NCBI RefSeq assembly: GCF_033242265.1
Contig: NZ_BTFW01000001.1
Span: 2,873,001 to 2,937,000 of the forward strand
Length of the DNA: 64,000 nt
Direction of reading: 5' to 3'
DNA from: Novosphingobium sp. IK01
GTDB taxonomy: Bacteria > Pseudomonadota > Alphaproteobacteria > Sphingomonadales > Sphingomonadaceae
How positions within the stretch are numbered: position 1 is the stretch's first letter; each line of letters starts with the position of its first letter. A program made the translations under genes and the position numbers. Below are positions 48,539 through 58,355 of this stretch, piece by piece. The notes under the pieces are model-generated. The model had not been told where the DNA came from. It was given only the letters and a program-made list of their open reading frames with translations, and did no database searches.

Positions 48539-48692
48539 TCAGCATCGAGCCGGTCGTTCCACAGAGTGCGAGGGCCAGGATCAGGCCCACGCCAGCCCCC
48601 CATTCGGCCCCTGTGCGCCCGGCGATCAGGCCTCCGGCGATCAGGCCGAGGATGGGAAAGACGAGCAGGGCGAGACAACCGACGACAACCAT
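48513..48692 (-). CDS. Small two-helix membrane protein
   Basis: A 59-residue frame, too short for most gene calls, with two hydrophobic helices (VVVGCLALLVFPILGLIAGGLIAG about 2-25 and GAGVGLILALALC about 32-44) and a positively charged end (KAARKRV). It begins ATG at 48692 and ends TGA at 48513-48515, converging with the 48134 gene. A two-TM hairpin with a cytoplasmic basic tail is plausible; no family is recognised. Confidence 0.5.
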   Translation of the reverse strand: MVVVGCLALLVFPILGLIAGGLIAGRTGAEWGAGVGLILALALCGTTGSMLIKAARKRV

Positions 48693-48730
48693 GACCTTTG
48701 CTCTGGCGCGCGCCGGGTGAACCGGGGCTG

Positions 48731-48780
48731 AGCGAGCAGGGGGGCGAACAGGGGGGCGAACAGGGGGCGAACCGGGGCGA
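48731..48780. repeat. Short tandem repeat upstream of hisZ
   Basis: Four degenerate copies of a 12-nt unit (GCGAACAGGGGG with variants) lie 75-125 bp before the hisZ ATG. Slippage here could vary the spacing of its promoter. Confidence 0.6.
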
Positions 48781-48856
48781 TTCTGGCCCGAAGAAGGTAT
48801 GGTCTGCGCGGTTTCCCCCTGTCCCCCCGCGCCTATTGCCGCTAAAGGCCCGGCCC

Positions 48857-49984
48857 ATGGACACCAGCGATCCCGATCTCCTGCCAGAAGGCCTCGAAGA
48901 CCGTCTCCCGCGTGCGGCGGCCACCGCCACGCGTGTCATGCGCACGATCCATGGCGTGATGGAGGGCCATGGCTACGACCGCGTGCTGCCCCCGATGATC
49001 GAGTTCGAACGCTCGCTCGCCAGCCGCATGGCCGGGATCAGCTCGCGCCGGATGTTCCGCTTCGTCGATCCGCAGTCGCTGCGGATGATGGCCCTGCGCA
49101 GCGACATCACGCCGCAGATCGGCCGCATCGCGGGTACCCGGCTGGCCAGCGCGCCGCGTCCGCTGCGCCTGTGCTATGCGGGGCAGGTGGTCACGATCAA
49201 GGGCGCCGGGCTCGATCCGGCGCGTGAAAAGCTTCAGTGCGGGGCCGAACTGATCGGCGTCGACAACGTGGCCGCTGCCGCCGAAGTGGTGGCCGTTGCC
49301 ATCGAGGCGCTTCAGGCAGCCGGCGCGCGCGGGGTGAGCGTCGATTTCACGCTGCCCGATCTGGTTGATACGCTGGCCGAAAAGGCCCTGCCGCTGGCGC
49401 CGGGCCAGATCGACGCGGTGCGCCGCGAACTCGATACCAAGGACGCGGGTGGTCTCGTCGAGGCAGGCGGGGAGGCCTATGTCCCGCTGCTCTATGCAAC
49501 CGGCGATTTCGAGACGGCCATCGAGAAGCTCGCGGCGATCGACGCGGGCGGGGTTCTGGCGGGCCGTATCGATGCCTTGCGCGCGATTGCCGCGCGTCTG
49601 GGCGGGCGGGCGCGGCTCACGCTCGATCCGGCCGAGCGCCATGGCTTCGAATATCAGTCGTGGTTCGGTTTCGTGCTCTATGCCGAAGGCGTGCGCGGCG
49701 CGCTGGGCCGGGGCGGCACCTATCGCATCGCCGTTCCCGGTGGTATGGAACACGGCGAAGTGGCCACCGGCTTCTCGCTCTATCCCGATGCGCTGATCGA
49801 TCTTCTGGCGGGCAGCGAACCCGCGCCCGACAAGCTGTTCCTGCCGCTCGGCCACGATGCGCAGGCCGCCGAGCGCCTGCGCGCGATCGGCTGGCGCACG
49901 GTGGCCGCGCTGAGCGAGGCGGACGAGGCCGCAACGCTCGGATGCAGCCATGTGCTGGGTGCCGATGGCCCAGAGGCGCTCTGA
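48857..49984 (+). CDS. hisZ: ATP phosphoribosyltransferase regulatory subunit
   Basis: A 375-residue HisZ, a catalytically inactive relative of histidyl-tRNA synthetase that forms a complex with short-form HisG in the first step of histidine biosynthesis. It shows class II synthetase motif traces (RIHGVMEGHGYDRVLPPMIE; RMMALRSDITPQIGRI; RPLRLCYAGQVV). The anticodon-binding domain is truncated, as expected. ATG at 48857 (MDTSDPDLLPEG) is the family start. hisG is not in the window. hisZ-purA adjacency is common in sphingomonads. Confidence 0.93.
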   Translation: MDTSDPDLLPEGLEDRLPRAAATATRVMRTIHGVMEGHGYDRVLPPMIEFERSLASRMAGISSRRMFRFVDPQSLRMMALRSDITPQIGRIAGTRLASAPRPLRLCYAGQVVTIKGAGLDPAREKLQCGAELIGVDNVAAAAEVVAVAIEALQAAGARGVSVDFTLPDLVDTLAEKALPLAPGQIDAVRRELDTKDAGGLVEAGGEAYVPLLYATGDFETAIEKLAAIDAGGVLAGRIDALRAIAARLGGRARLTLDPAERHGFEYQSWFGFVLYAEGVRGALGRGGTYRIAVPGGMEHGEVATGFSLYPDALIDLLAGSEPAPDKLFLPLGHDAQAAERLRAIGWRTVAALSEADEAATLGCSHVLGADGPEAL

Positions 49985-50031
49985 GCGGCGCTCTGAGCGC
50001 CTAGAATCTGGCCGTCCCGGCTTGACTTTAC

Positions 50032-50057
50032 GGTGGCGCTCCCCCTAGGGCGCCACC
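50032..50057 (+). promoter_or_regulatory. Hairpin in the purA leader
   Basis: GGTGGCGC (50032-50039) and GCGCCACC (50050-50057) form a perfect 8-bp stem between a TTGACT (-35-like) element and the purA start 103 bp on. It may be a leader stem or a Rho-dependent end for hisZ. Confidence 0.4.
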
Positions 50058-50159
50058 CGCACCTCGGGCGCCCGTGCGCGTCCATCTGACCATCCACTAC
50101 GCCGAGTCCTGTCGAAGGGCGTTGTCTGGATCCACCTGGCAGGGTGGAGGAGTGTATCT

Positions 50160-51449
50160 ATGGCCAATGTAACCGTGATCGGCGCCCAGTGGGGCGATGA
50201 AGGCAAAGGCAAGATCGTCGACTGGCTCGCCAGCCGGGCCGACGCCGTCGTGCGTTTTCAGGGCGGGCACAATGCCGGCCACACCCTTGTCGTGGGCGAG
50301 CAGGTCTACAAGCTCTCGCTGCTGCCCTCGGGCATCGTCACCGGCACGCTGTCGATCATCGGCAATGGCGTGGTGCTCGATCCCTGGGCGCTCAAGGCCG
50401 AAATCGAGAAGCTTTCGGGCCAGGGCGTGGAAATCAACGCCGACAATTTCGCGATTGCCGACAATTGCCCGCTGATCCTGCCCATGCACCGCGACCTCGA
50501 TGGCCTGCGCGAAACCGCCGCTGGCGCTGGCAAGATCGGCACGACCGGTCGCGGCATCGGCCCGGCCTATGAAGACAAGGTTGGCCGCCGCGCGATCCGC
50601 GTGTGCGATCTGGCCCACCTCGACGCGCTCGACGCCCAGCTCGACCGCCTGTGTGCCCACCACGATGCGCTGCGCGCCGGTTTCGGCCAGCCGCCGGTCG
50701 ACCGCGAGGCGATGCTGGCCGAACTGCGCGAAATTGCGCCTTTCGTGCTTCAGTTCGCCCAGCCGGTGTGGAAGCGCCTGAACGCCGTGCGCAAGGCCGG
50801 CGCGCGCATCCTGTTCGAAGGCGCGCAGGGCGTCCTGCTCGACGTCGACCACGGGACGTATCCGTTCGTCACTTCGTCGAACACGGTTTCGGGCACGGCG
50901 GCTTCGGGTTCCGGCCTTGGCCCGGCGGCGACCGGCTTCGTGCTGGGCATCGTCAAGGCCTATACCACGCGCGTCGGCTCGGGCCCGTTCCCGACCGAAC
51001 TGGAAGACGAAGTGGGCCAGCGCCTTGGTGAACGCGGCCATGAATTCGGCACCGTCACGGGGCGCAAGCGCCGCTGCGGCTGGTTCGACGCCGTGCTCAC
51101 CCGCCAGTCCTGCGCCATTTCGGGCGTGACCGGCATCGCGCTGACCAAGCTCGACGTGCTCGACGGCTTCGACAAGGTGAAGATCTGCATCGGCTACCGC
51201 CTCAACGGCAAGGTGATCGACTACTTCCCCAGCCACGCTGCCGACCAGGCCGCGGTCGAGCCGATCTACGAGGAAATGGACGGCTGGCAAGGCACCACCG
51301 CCGGTGCGCGCTCGTGGGCCGATTTGCCCGCCCAGGCGATCAAGTACATCCAGCGCGTGCAGGAACTGATCGAGACCCCGGTGGCGCTCGTCAGCACCTC
51401 GCCCGAGCGTGAAGATACCATCCTCGTGCGCGATCCCTTCGTGGACTGA
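50160..51449 (+). CDS. purA: Adenylosuccinate synthetase
   Basis: A 429-residue PurA, which condenses IMP and aspartate using GTP in AMP synthesis. The GTP-binding loop is [14 protein letters not shown] (about 8-21), followed by [10 protein letters not shown] (catalytic His), [13 protein letters not shown] (about 128-140), [18 protein letters not shown] (about 228-245) and [11 protein letters not shown] (about 301-311). The stop is followed by a strong terminator, so it is a single-gene unit. Confidence 0.97.
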   Translation: MANVTVIGAQWGDEGKGKIVDWLASRADAVVRFQGGHNAGHTLVVGEQVYKLSLLPSGIVTGTLSIIGNGVVLDPWALKAEIEKLSGQGVEINADNFAIADNCPLILPMHRDLDGLRETAAGAGKIGTTGRGIGPAYEDKVGRRAIRVCDLAHLDALDAQLDRLCAHHDALRAGFGQPPVDREAMLAELREIAPFVLQFAQPVWKRLNAVRKAGARILFEGAQGVLLDVDHGTYPFVTSSNTVSGTAASGSGLGPAATGFVLGIVKAYTTRVGSGPFPTELEDEVGQRLGERGHEFGTVTGRKRRCGWFDAVLTRQSCAISGVTGIALTKLDVLDGFDKVKICIGYRLNGKVIDYFPSHAADQAAVEPIYEEMDGWQGTTAGARSWADLPAQAIKYIQRVQELIETPVALVSTSPEREDTILVRDPFVD

Positions 51450-51476
51450 TCGCGGCAGGACAGGCTTGCTTGCAAG

Positions 51477-51513
51477 GCGGCGGTGGCGCTTCTGGCGCTG
51501 CCGCCGCTTTTGT
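51477..51513 (+). terminator. Rho-independent terminator after purA
   Basis: GCGGCGG (51477-51483) pairs with CCGCCGC (51501-51507), extended by GGCGC/GCGC pairs, and is followed by TTTTGTTTG. Confidence 0.88.
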
Positions 51514-51716
51514 TTGTTGTCTGTGAACCGAGAGCCGGGCGGCTTTCCCGGCGTGCCGACCGATCTCCTCCGAAATCGAGTAAATATGCGAGCGCTCTGG
51601 CGGGGTAGGACCAAAACGCACCGATCCTTGATCCAGAATCGAAGTATCTGGCGTTGACCTGATCCTGATTTGTTCCGCAAGTGTTCGCATACGCGATTTT
51701 ACGGAGTGTGGGGACA

Positions 51717-52877
51717 ATGGGGCAGTCTGCGGCGCGTTTCGATTTTGGTCAGGCCAATTCCCTGATTTCAGGCCCTGTGTCGGGCGGCGGTTCGTCGCCT
51801 CGGGCCCTTGAAGGCGCATGGGGGCAGGATTGGGGCTCCACGCCGGGCGGGGACGGCGCCTATGGCCGGGGGCCGGGGATGGCCGCGGTCGCGGTGTCGA
51901 TTTTTGCCGACAGGGGCTATCTGCGGGCCGAAATCGCCGAAGATGCCACCGCTGCGGGTCTGCATGTGGCCCGGTCGTCCACGCTGGAAAGCCTGCTCGA
52001 ACGCAGCCCCGACAATGATCGTGGTGGCGCTGCAAACGGGGGGCTCGGTGCGCCTTCCAACGACCGGGGGCCCGATGCGCTCGTGCCGGGGGATCTGGTG
52101 CTGGTCGATTGCCCGGTGATCGAGGGCGCGGGGCTGGCCGCGCTGGCGTGGCTGGCGATGCATGTGGGGCAGCGCGGGGCGCAACTGGTGGTCTCCACCA
52201 GTATCGGCGCGCTCGACGATGTGTTCGGCTGTCTCGACCAGTCCGAGGCACAGATTCTGGTCAACCCCAGCCGGGCCGAGCGGGTGATCGCGCTGGGCCG
52301 CATGCTGGCCCGGACGGGCAACCGCGTGCGCGAACTGGGCGAGGAAGACCGGCTCACCCTGCTGCGCCTGACCGAGCAGGTCACCACCATCGCCGCGCGC
52401 CTCGAACAACTCTCGTTGGGCGGGGCCGATGTCGAAAGCCCCTCGGCCTTCCGCTTTCAGGGCGAGGCGGACAGCGCGCCGCGTGTCGACGAAGGGTCAG
52501 ACCGTCTGGTCCGCACCGCGCGCCCGCCGCTGCCCGATCCGCGTCTGATCCGCAAGATCATCCGCCAGCGTCAGGTGCGCGCCCGCTATTTCGAGGGCGA
52601 TCTCTTTGCCGATCCGGCCTGGGACATGCTGCTCGACCTCACCGCCGCGCGGGTCGAACATGTGCGCGTATCGGTCACCTCGCTGTGCATCGCCTCAGGC
52701 GTCCCGCCGACGACCGCGCTGCGCTGGATCGGCCAGATGACCGAGGCAGGCCTGCTGCAACGGGTGGACGATGAAACCGACCGCCGCCGCGCCTTCATCA
52801 CCCTGACCGACAAGGCTGCGGACGCCATGGCCCGCTATTTCGCCGAGTTGGGCTCGGGCAGTGGGACGCTGGTCTGA
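51717..52877 (+). CDS. Winged-helix (MarR-like) DNA-binding protein with an N-terminal pseudo-receiver
   Basis: A 386-residue protein of a type common in sphingomonads. The N-terminal 70 residues are low complexity. Residues about 75-190 have the alternating strand-helix pattern of a receiver (ADRGYLRAEIAEDATAAG; DLVLVDCPVIEGAG) without a canonical phosphoacceptor arrangement. A linker (about 210-280) leads to a winged helix at about 310-375 (LTAARVEHVRVSVTSLCIASGVPPTTALRWIGQMTEAGLL...FITLTDKA). GGAG lies upstream of ATG 51717. Target unknown. Confidence 0.75.
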   Translation: MGQSAARFDFGQANSLISGPVSGGGSSPRALEGAWGQDWGSTPGGDGAYGRGPGMAAVAVSIFADRGYLRAEIAEDATAAGLHVARSSTLESLLERSPDNDRGGAANGGLGAPSNDRGPDALVPGDLVLVDCPVIEGAGLAALAWLAMHVGQRGAQLVVSTSIGALDDVFGCLDQSEAQILVNPSRAERVIALGRMLARTGNRVRELGEEDRLTLLRLTEQVTTIAARLEQLSLGGADVESPSAFRFQGEADSAPRVDEGSDRLVRTARPPLPDPRLIRKIIRQRQVRARYFEGDLFADPAWDMLLDLTAARVEHVRVSVTSLCIASGVPPTTALRWIGQMTEAGLLQRVDDETDRRRAFITLTDKAADAMARYFAELGSGSGTLV

Positions 52878-52887
52878 TCGCGGCTGA

Positions 52888-52966
52888 AGAAAAGGGATGA
52901 CGAAGGGGGCAGGGCCCCCTTCACCCCATTATCTTTGGCTGTCGTTGCGCCATTGGCCATGCCGGG
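52888..52966 (+). repeat. Palindromic intergenic repeat copy A
   Basis: GAAGGGGGC-AGG-GCCCCCTTC (52902-52922) plus flanks. It shares 28 identical consecutive bases with copy B (inverted) at 58426-58505 and the same layout with copy C. Confidence 0.8.
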
Positions 52967-52988
52967 CATGGCAGCAGGCATTGCCCTC

Positions 52989-53043
52989 TCCAAAGCTCAT
53001 GGAGGGCAGGGGGCTTTGCCCCCTGCGGTATTCCTTGTTCTTC
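52989..53043 (-). repeat. Palindromic intergenic repeat copy C
   Basis: GCAGGGGGC-TTT-GCCCCCTGC (53006-53026) with diverged flanks in the opposite orientation to copy A, 22 bp away. Together A and C form a head-to-head pair beside the ndh 3' end, like a BIME. Confidence 0.65.
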
Positions 53044-53056
53044 AACGCTCGGGCGA

Positions 53057-54412
53057 TCAGTGCAGTTTGAGGCGGGGGCGGATGATCGCGTTGACGCGGC
53101 CAATGGCGATCATGGCAAGCCCCTTTACCCAGCCGTGGATGGCGATGATGTGCATCCGGTAGAGCGAGGTATAGACGAAGCGGGCGAGGCGCCCTTCGAC
53201 GGCCATGCGCCCGCCGACCAGATTGCCCATCAGGCTGCCCACGGTCGAGAACCGGCTGAGCGAGACCAGCGAGCCGTGGTCGTGATAGACGAAGTCCTTG
53301 AGCGGCTGGCCCTTCATCATGCGGGTGAGGTTCTCCGCGACGGTATCGGCCATCTGGTGGGCCGCCTGCGCGCGCGGGGGGACCGGGCGTTCGCTGCCTG
53401 GCAGGATGCACGAGCAGCAGTCGCCCATCGCGAAGATGCGATCATCGGTCGTGGTCTGCAACGTGGGGCGCACCACGATCTGGCCATTGCGCGACAGTTC
53501 GAGATTGCCCAGCCCGCCTGCAATCGGCGTGCCCTTGACCCCGGCGGCCCAGACCTTGAGATCGGCCTCGATCACTTCGCCATCGCGGGTGATGATGGCA
53601 TCCTTGGTCACTTCGACAACTTGCGTGCCAGTGGCCACGCGCACGCCCAGCGCGGTCAGTTCGGCATGGGCGGCGGCGGCGAGGCGCTCGGGCAGGGCGG
53701 GCAGGATGCGTGGGCCCGCCTCGATCAGGGTGACTTCGAGGCGGCTGGCATCGAACACTTCGAGGCCATAATAGCTCAGCGCCTCGGCGGCGTTGAACAG
53801 TTCGGCAGACAGTTCGACCCCGGTCGCCCCGGCGCCCACGATGGCCACGCGCACGCGCGAATCGGCGGACGGGTTGGCGCTCATCTCGCGCGAGACGCGC
53901 AGGCAGTGGTTGAGCAGCTTGGTGCGGAAGCGGTCGGCCTGGTGGCGTCCGTCGAGGAACAGGCAGTTCTGGGCCACCCCCGGCGTGCCGAAATCGTTGG
54001 TGACCGATCCGGTCGCCATGACCAGATAGTCGTAGCGGATGGCATGGCGACCGAAGATCTCGCTGCCGTCATCGTCGAGCAGCGGGGCAAGAATGACCTG
54101 GCGGCGCTGCGGATCAACCGATTCGAGCGAGCCGTGGAAATAGCGATAGCCCCAGCGGCGGCAGTGGCTGCGATAGCCGGTCTCGTCGAGGTTGGCGTCG
54201 AGCGAACCGGTGGCCACTTCGTGGAGCAGGGGCTTCCAGATGTGGGTGCGGTTACGGTCGACGAGGATGATGTCGTGCTTCTTGCGCCCGTAGCGCGCGC
54301 CGAGCTTGGCCGCCAGTTCGAGACCGGCAGCGCCGCCGCCCACGATCACGATCTGGGTCTTGCCGCCTTCCGTCACGAGCGGGGAGGGGGCGGTGTCCTG
54401 TCCGGTCGTCAT
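53057..54412 (-). CDS. Type II NADH dehydrogenase (Ndh-2-like FAD oxidoreductase)
   Basis: A 451-residue membrane-associated NADH:quinone oxidoreductase that does not pump protons. The FAD-binding GxGxxG is VIVGGGAAGLELA (about 22-34), the NADH-binding one is VAIVGAGATGVELSAEL (about 189-205), and the C-terminal FAD motif is FAMGDCCSC (about 322-330). The C-terminal amphipathic region (about 415-450) matches the membrane-attachment segment. It lies 323 bp from the PepSY gene on the same strand and so may be co-transcribed. It would feed electrons to the quinone pool. Confidence 0.9.
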   Translation of the reverse strand: MTTGQDTAPSPLVTEGGKTQIVIVGGGAAGLELAAKLGARYGRKKHDIILVDRNRTHIWKPLLHEVATGSLDANLDETGYRSHCRRWGYRYFHGSLESVDPQRRQVILAPLLDDDGSEIFGRHAIRYDYLVMATGSVTNDFGTPGVAQNCLFLDGRHQADRFRTKLLNHCLRVSREMSANPSADSRVRVAIVGAGATGVELSAELFNAAEALSYYGLEVFDASRLEVTLIEAGPRILPALPERLAAAAHAELTALGVRVATGTQVVEVTKDAIITRDGEVIEADLKVWAAGVKGTPIAGGLGNLELSRNGQIVVRPTLQTTTDDRIFAMGDCCSCILPGSERPVPPRAQAAHQMADTVAENLTRMMKGQPLKDFVYHDHGSLVSLSRFSTVGSLMGNLVGGRMAVEGRLARFVYTSLYRMHIIAIHGWVKGLAMIAIGRVNAIIRPRLKLH

Positions 54413-54735
54413 GCCTCACCCCCTGCGATCAGCGGGGTGGGCAGCAGGATGGAGGTCGTGATGAAGGACATGAAGCGAAGGCGCGCGGAGCGGGAAGCGA
54501 CAGGATGCGACATTTAATCGTAAACTCACCAATGGGGGCCGGCTGCGCGGGGATGAGGGTGATGCGATGGGGGGCATCCTCAGGCGCGCAGCCGCAGCAC
54601 ATGACCTTGCAAGCGCACTTTGTCGCAAGATGAAAGCCATTTCGGTGTTTCGCGGCTATTTTTCCGACCATTTCGCTGCCCGGATCGGTCGGACAGGTTT
54701 CCTGGAAGAAAGGGGGCGTGGGCGAGCGCCGGTGG
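54413..54735. other. Intergenic region, no gene recognised
   Basis: 323 bp between the PepSY gene and ndh. I see no gene with credible coding character on either strand and no known riboswitch. It presumably contains the ndh promoter. Confidence 0.5.
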
Positions 54736-56031
54736 TCAGTCCGGTCGGATGGTCTCCGTGTTTGGCCCCGTCCTGAGGCGCGTCTTGATGCGTGCGGTTT
54801 CGCGGGCCTGCCGCTTTTTCCACCAGATCAGGACACCGGTTACGCTCAGCATGGTGACACAGGCCCCGATGATCGTTACCAGAACCTGCCAGACCGATCC
54901 CCAGACGCGCGCCATGTGCAGCGCCACGATCCAGTCGGTCAGGCGATCAGCCAGATTGGCACGGGCGGCCGGGCGGGCGAGGCGCAGGACGCCCGTGCGA
55001 TCGTCGAAGGCGATCTGCGATCCGCCGCCTTCGTCGGGGATGTCGGCGCGCGTGGTGAAGCCATAGACATAGACGCCGCTGGCCGGCACGTGCCAGAGCC
55101 AGCGGGCGCCGGCGTGGGGCAGGGCATCCTCGTTCCGGGCCAGTTGCGCGCCGCGGGCGGCGGCCTGGGCAAAGGAGAGCGCGGGCATCGGGCGGGGCAG
55201 GACGGGGCGACTGGCGGCAAGGCTGGCCAGATCGGCGCGGCGGTCGCTCGCGCCCATCACGCCCATCACCGTGGTATAGACCGGGCGCAAGTTGAACGAG
55301 ACGCTCGACCAGGCGAAGACCAGCAGGGCGAGCCAGATCCACAGGCCGCCCGCGCGGTGGAGGTCGAAGGTCAGCTTGTGGCCGCTCGCGCGCCAGCGCA
55401 CCTGCCACGAGGGTTTCCAGCGCTTCCACCAGCCGGGCGGCGTATTGGTCCGGCGGACCGGGCGCGGGATTGGAACAGGCGGCTTTTTCAGGCGCACGGG
55501 CAGCGTGAGATAGAAGCCCACGAAACAGTCGAGCGTCCACACCAGCGCAGCCAGCCCCATCACCAGCCTGCCTGTCGGCCCGAGCAGCAGGGTATAGTGC
55601 AGCAGATAGAGGAAAGGCAGCAGGTTGACCTGCCCTTCGGTGATGTCGCCCCAGTGGCGATGGCCGAGTTCGCGCGTGGTGTAGGGATCGATGAAGAGTT
55701 CGTCCCACCCCTGTGCATGGGCCGGATCGCGCCAACTGACGCGCAGGCGCAGGCTGTGGCCCGGTTCGATCGTGAGCGGCAGGAAATCGGCGACCATGCC
55801 GGGGTGGCGGGTCAGAGCCAGCGCCCGCAGTTCGACGGGATCGTGCGCGCGTGCGCCGGGCACGGGTGGCGCGGCCAGCAGCAGGCCCGGCGCACTCCAG
55901 GCTTCCAGTTCGTCTTCCCAGGCCAGCGCCATGCCGGTCAGCCCGGCGATGGCCAGGAACAGCGCAAGGCTCAGGCCCGCCCAGCGATGGACGAGCACCC
56001 AGACCTTTCGCGATGGCAGCGCGCGCGTCAT
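54736..56031 (-). CDS. PepSY-associated membrane protein, iron-uptake type
   Basis: A 431-residue membrane protein with an N-terminal helix (VLVHRWAGLSLALFLAIAGLTG, about 10-31), a periplasmic PepSY region (about 35-150), two central helices (about 150-195) and further helices, ending in a basic tail (WWKKRQAR). Conserved histidines (HRW, LLHYTLLL, FDLHRAGG, ALHMARVW) could bind haem, as in proteins of the FoxB/PiuB-like siderophore-reduction family. It starts 8 bp after the siderophore receptor on the same strand and probably releases iron from the internalised ferri-siderophore. Confidence 0.85.
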   Translation of the reverse strand: MTRALPSRKVWVLVHRWAGLSLALFLAIAGLTGMALAWEDELEAWSAPGLLLAAPPVPGARAHDPVELRALALTRHPGMVADFLPLTIEPGHSLRLRVSWRDPAHAQGWDELFIDPYTTRELGHRHWGDITEGQVNLLPFLYLLHYTLLLGPTGRLVMGLAALVWTLDCFVGFYLTLPVRLKKPPVPIPRPVRRTNTPPGWWKRWKPSWQVRWRASGHKLTFDLHRAGGLWIWLALLVFAWSSVSFNLRPVYTTVMGVMGASDRRADLASLAASRPVLPRPMPALSFAQAAARGAQLARNEDALPHAGARWLWHVPASGVYVYGFTTRADIPDEGGGSQIAFDDRTGVLRLARPAARANLADRLTDWIVALHMARVWGSVWQVLVTIIGACVTMLSVTGVLIWWKKRQARETARIKTRLRTGPNTETIRPD

Positions 56032-56039
56032 TGCCGTGC

Positions 56040-58256
56040 TCACCAGCGGAAGCTGATGGTGCCCTGGATCGTGCGGCGCTGGCCATACCAGCACCACGCG
56101 CTGTAGGCCGGATAGAGATAGCAGCTGGTCAGGTACTTCTTGTTGAACAGGTTGGTGACGTTGAGCGCAAGGTTTAGGCCTTGCAGGCGCGGATCGAGGT
56201 TGGCCAGATCGTAGTGGGCCATGGCGTCGATGAGGGTGTAGGACGGGGTGTAGTACTGGCGATAGGCATTGCCGGTCAGCGTCTGGTCGAAGACCCCGCC
56301 ATAGACCCCGTCGACATGGCGCAGGCCCGCGCCCAGATTCAGGCCCTTGAGCGGGCCGCTGCGCGCCGTCCAGTCGAGGTTGACCGCCAGATTGCCGTCG
56401 CCCGCGCCGATCAGGCCGCCGCCGACATAGCGCGCGTCATCGTCGGCCACGTCGCGCACGCGCTGGTGGCTGTAGGCCGCGCGCAGGGCAAAGCCATAGG
56501 GCAGCGGGGCCCTGGCTTCGATCTCGAAGCCTTCGGAGCGATACTTGCCGCTTTGCGAAGAGAGGAAGGTGACCGGATTGGTGGTGACGACGCCGGTCTG
56601 CTCGATGTGGAACCAGGCCGCAGTGACGAGGATCGCGGAGCCATTGGGCTGGAACTTGGCGCCGACTTCGACCTGCTTGCCCAGCGAGGGGCGGGCAAGG
56701 CCCCCGGTGGCGAGTCTGGCACTTTGCGGCTCGAACGAGGTGGCATAGCTGACATAGGGCGCGAGGCCGAAGGAGGTCTTGTAGAGCAGGCCCGCGCGCC
56801 CGGTGAACTTGCGGTCGGTCTGGCTGTCGGTGCCGCTGCGGATGCTGGCCCAGTCGTGACGGCCCGAGAGCATCAGGCGCAGGCCGCCCCAGCTCATCGT
56901 GTCCTGGGCATAGATGCCGGTCTGGTGCTGGCGGATGTTGTAAGTGGTGACGTCGGCATAGGCGCCGGGGGTGTAGCCGGGCACGGTGTAGGGCGAGGTG
57001 GGCGCCTGCTGGGTGCCATAGACCGGATCATAGGCATTGATCGGCTGCGCGGTGCCGAAGGCGGCGGCCTCGAACGAGTGGGCGGTCTGGTAATCGACGC
57101 CGACGAGCAACGCGTGCCGGACCGGGCCGGTTGTGAACGTGCCCGAAAGCTGGTGGTCGAAGGTCCAGTTGTCGAGGGTTTCGTGGGTGGCGTAGCTGGC
57201 GCGGGCAAATTGCGCCATGGCCGCATCGGCCGGAACGCCGGTTTCATAGATCGCGCCCAGATCGGTATCGACATGCTGGTAGCGGCCACTGGCCCGGAAA
57301 TGCCAGCTGGCGCCGAAATCGTGGGTCAGGATGTAGGTTCCCGCTTCCTGATTGCGGCGGAAATAGTTGCTCGGTTCGCCATCGGCATAGCGGGTGTCGA
57401 TCTTGCCGTTGGGGTTGTCGAACAGCGTGCCATAGCCGGGCGCGCCGCTGTAGTTGCCGTTCTTGGGATCGTGCGACCATGCGCCGAGCACGGTCAGGGT
57501 GGTGGCCGGGTCGATTTTGAAGGTGACCGCGCCGCTGAGCGTCTGGCGTGCGCGGCTGCCGTAATATTGCTGGGTATCGGCGCCGTTGGCGCTGCCATAG
57601 AGGCGCACGCTGACCGCATCGGACAGCTTGCCGCCGACATCGGCATCGACGCGATAGAGGTTGTAGGACCCATACGTGGCCGAAGCCGCGCCATAGAACG
57701 CCTCGTCGAGCGGGAGCTTGCTGCTCATCGCCACGAGACCGCCGGGGCTCGACTGGCCATAGAGCGCGGAGGCGGGCCCCTTGACCACCTCGATGGAATC
57801 GAGGCGCGACATGTCGACTTGCGGCGAGGCATAGCCCGAGGCGCTGGCGAATTGCTTCAGCCCGTCGAGATAGACCGGCGCATCGAAGCCGCGCAGCTTG
57901 AACTGGTCGTAGACTTCGGCGCTGGCCCCGCGCGTTTCGGGGGTGATCCCGGCGACATAACGCAAAGACTGGTTGAGATTGGCAAGGCCCAGCCGGGCAA
58001 TGTCGTCGGCGGTGACCACGCTGATCGATTGCGGGGTTTCGGCGATGGGGAGGGGAGACTTGGTAGCGGCGAGCGATTCCATGTCATCGTGAAGCCCGCG
58101 CACGACGATCTGGCCTTCACTGTCGCCCGAGGCGCTTTCGGGGCTGGCTGCATCGGAGGATTCTGCGGCGCGCGCAGGAGCGCCGAGCGCCAGCAGCGAG
58201 GCCGACAGCATCAGGCCGGCGCCAATTTTCCCGAAACCCCTCAAACGAGCGTGCAT
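56040..58256 (-). CDS. TonB-dependent siderophore receptor
   Basis: A 738-residue outer-membrane receptor. ATG at 58256 has AAGGA 7 nt upstream and yields a signal peptide (LMLSASLLALGAPARA). The TonB box region is EGQIVVRG (about 48-55). The plug domain has the siderophore-receptor pattern PLPIAETPQSISVV (about 70-83), DQFKLRGFDAPVYLDGL and VEVVKGPASALYGQSSPGG (about 155-175). The 22-strand barrel ends in ...TISFRW with aromatic C-terminus. A Fur-like box precedes it at 58356, so it is iron-repressed. The siderophore is unknown. Confidence 0.93.
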   Translation of the reverse strand: MHARLRGFGKIGAGLMLSASLLALGAPARAAESSDAASPESASGDSEGQIVVRGLHDDMESLAATKSPLPIAETPQSISVVTADDIARLGLANLNQSLRYVAGITPETRGASAEVYDQFKLRGFDAPVYLDGLKQFASASGYASPQVDMSRLDSIEVVKGPASALYGQSSPGGLVAMSSKLPLDEAFYGAASATYGSYNLYRVDADVGGKLSDAVSVRLYGSANGADTQQYYGSRARQTLSGAVTFKIDPATTLTVLGAWSHDPKNGNYSGAPGYGTLFDNPNGKIDTRYADGEPSNYFRRNQEAGTYILTHDFGASWHFRASGRYQHVDTDLGAIYETGVPADAAMAQFARASYATHETLDNWTFDHQLSGTFTTGPVRHALLVGVDYQTAHSFEAAAFGTAQPINAYDPVYGTQQAPTSPYTVPGYTPGAYADVTTYNIRQHQTGIYAQDTMSWGGLRLMLSGRHDWASIRSGTDSQTDRKFTGRAGLLYKTSFGLAPYVSYATSFEPQSARLATGGLARPSLGKQVEVGAKFQPNGSAILVTAAWFHIEQTGVVTTNPVTFLSSQSGKYRSEGFEIEARAPLPYGFALRAAYSHQRVRDVADDDARYVGGGLIGAGDGNLAVNLDWTARSGPLKGLNLGAGLRHVDGVYGGVFDQTLTGNAYRQYYTPSYTLIDAMAHYDLANLDPRLQGLNLALNVTNLFNKKYLTSCYLYPAYSAWCWYGQRRTIQGTISFRW

Positions 58257-58355
58257 GATCTTGTCCTTGTCAACCTTGTCCCGTTGCATCGCGCCTTGAT
58301 CCGCGATGAAGGGATGCCGTGGCGGTGCCCGGCTGCCTGAATGGCAGGTCAACTA

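Noticed and set aside
50100..50125. Short CTGTCGAAGGGC sequence upstream of purA as a regulatory site
   Set aside because: It resembles a frequent dispersed intergenic word in sphingomonads and nothing ties it to purA regulation.
54540..54640. Riboswitch between the PepSY gene and ndh
   Set aside because: No conserved riboswitch core could be matched; only weak, GC-driven pairing.
56181..58340. 719-codon plus-strand frame
   Set aside because: Antisense to the siderophore receptor; shadow composition.
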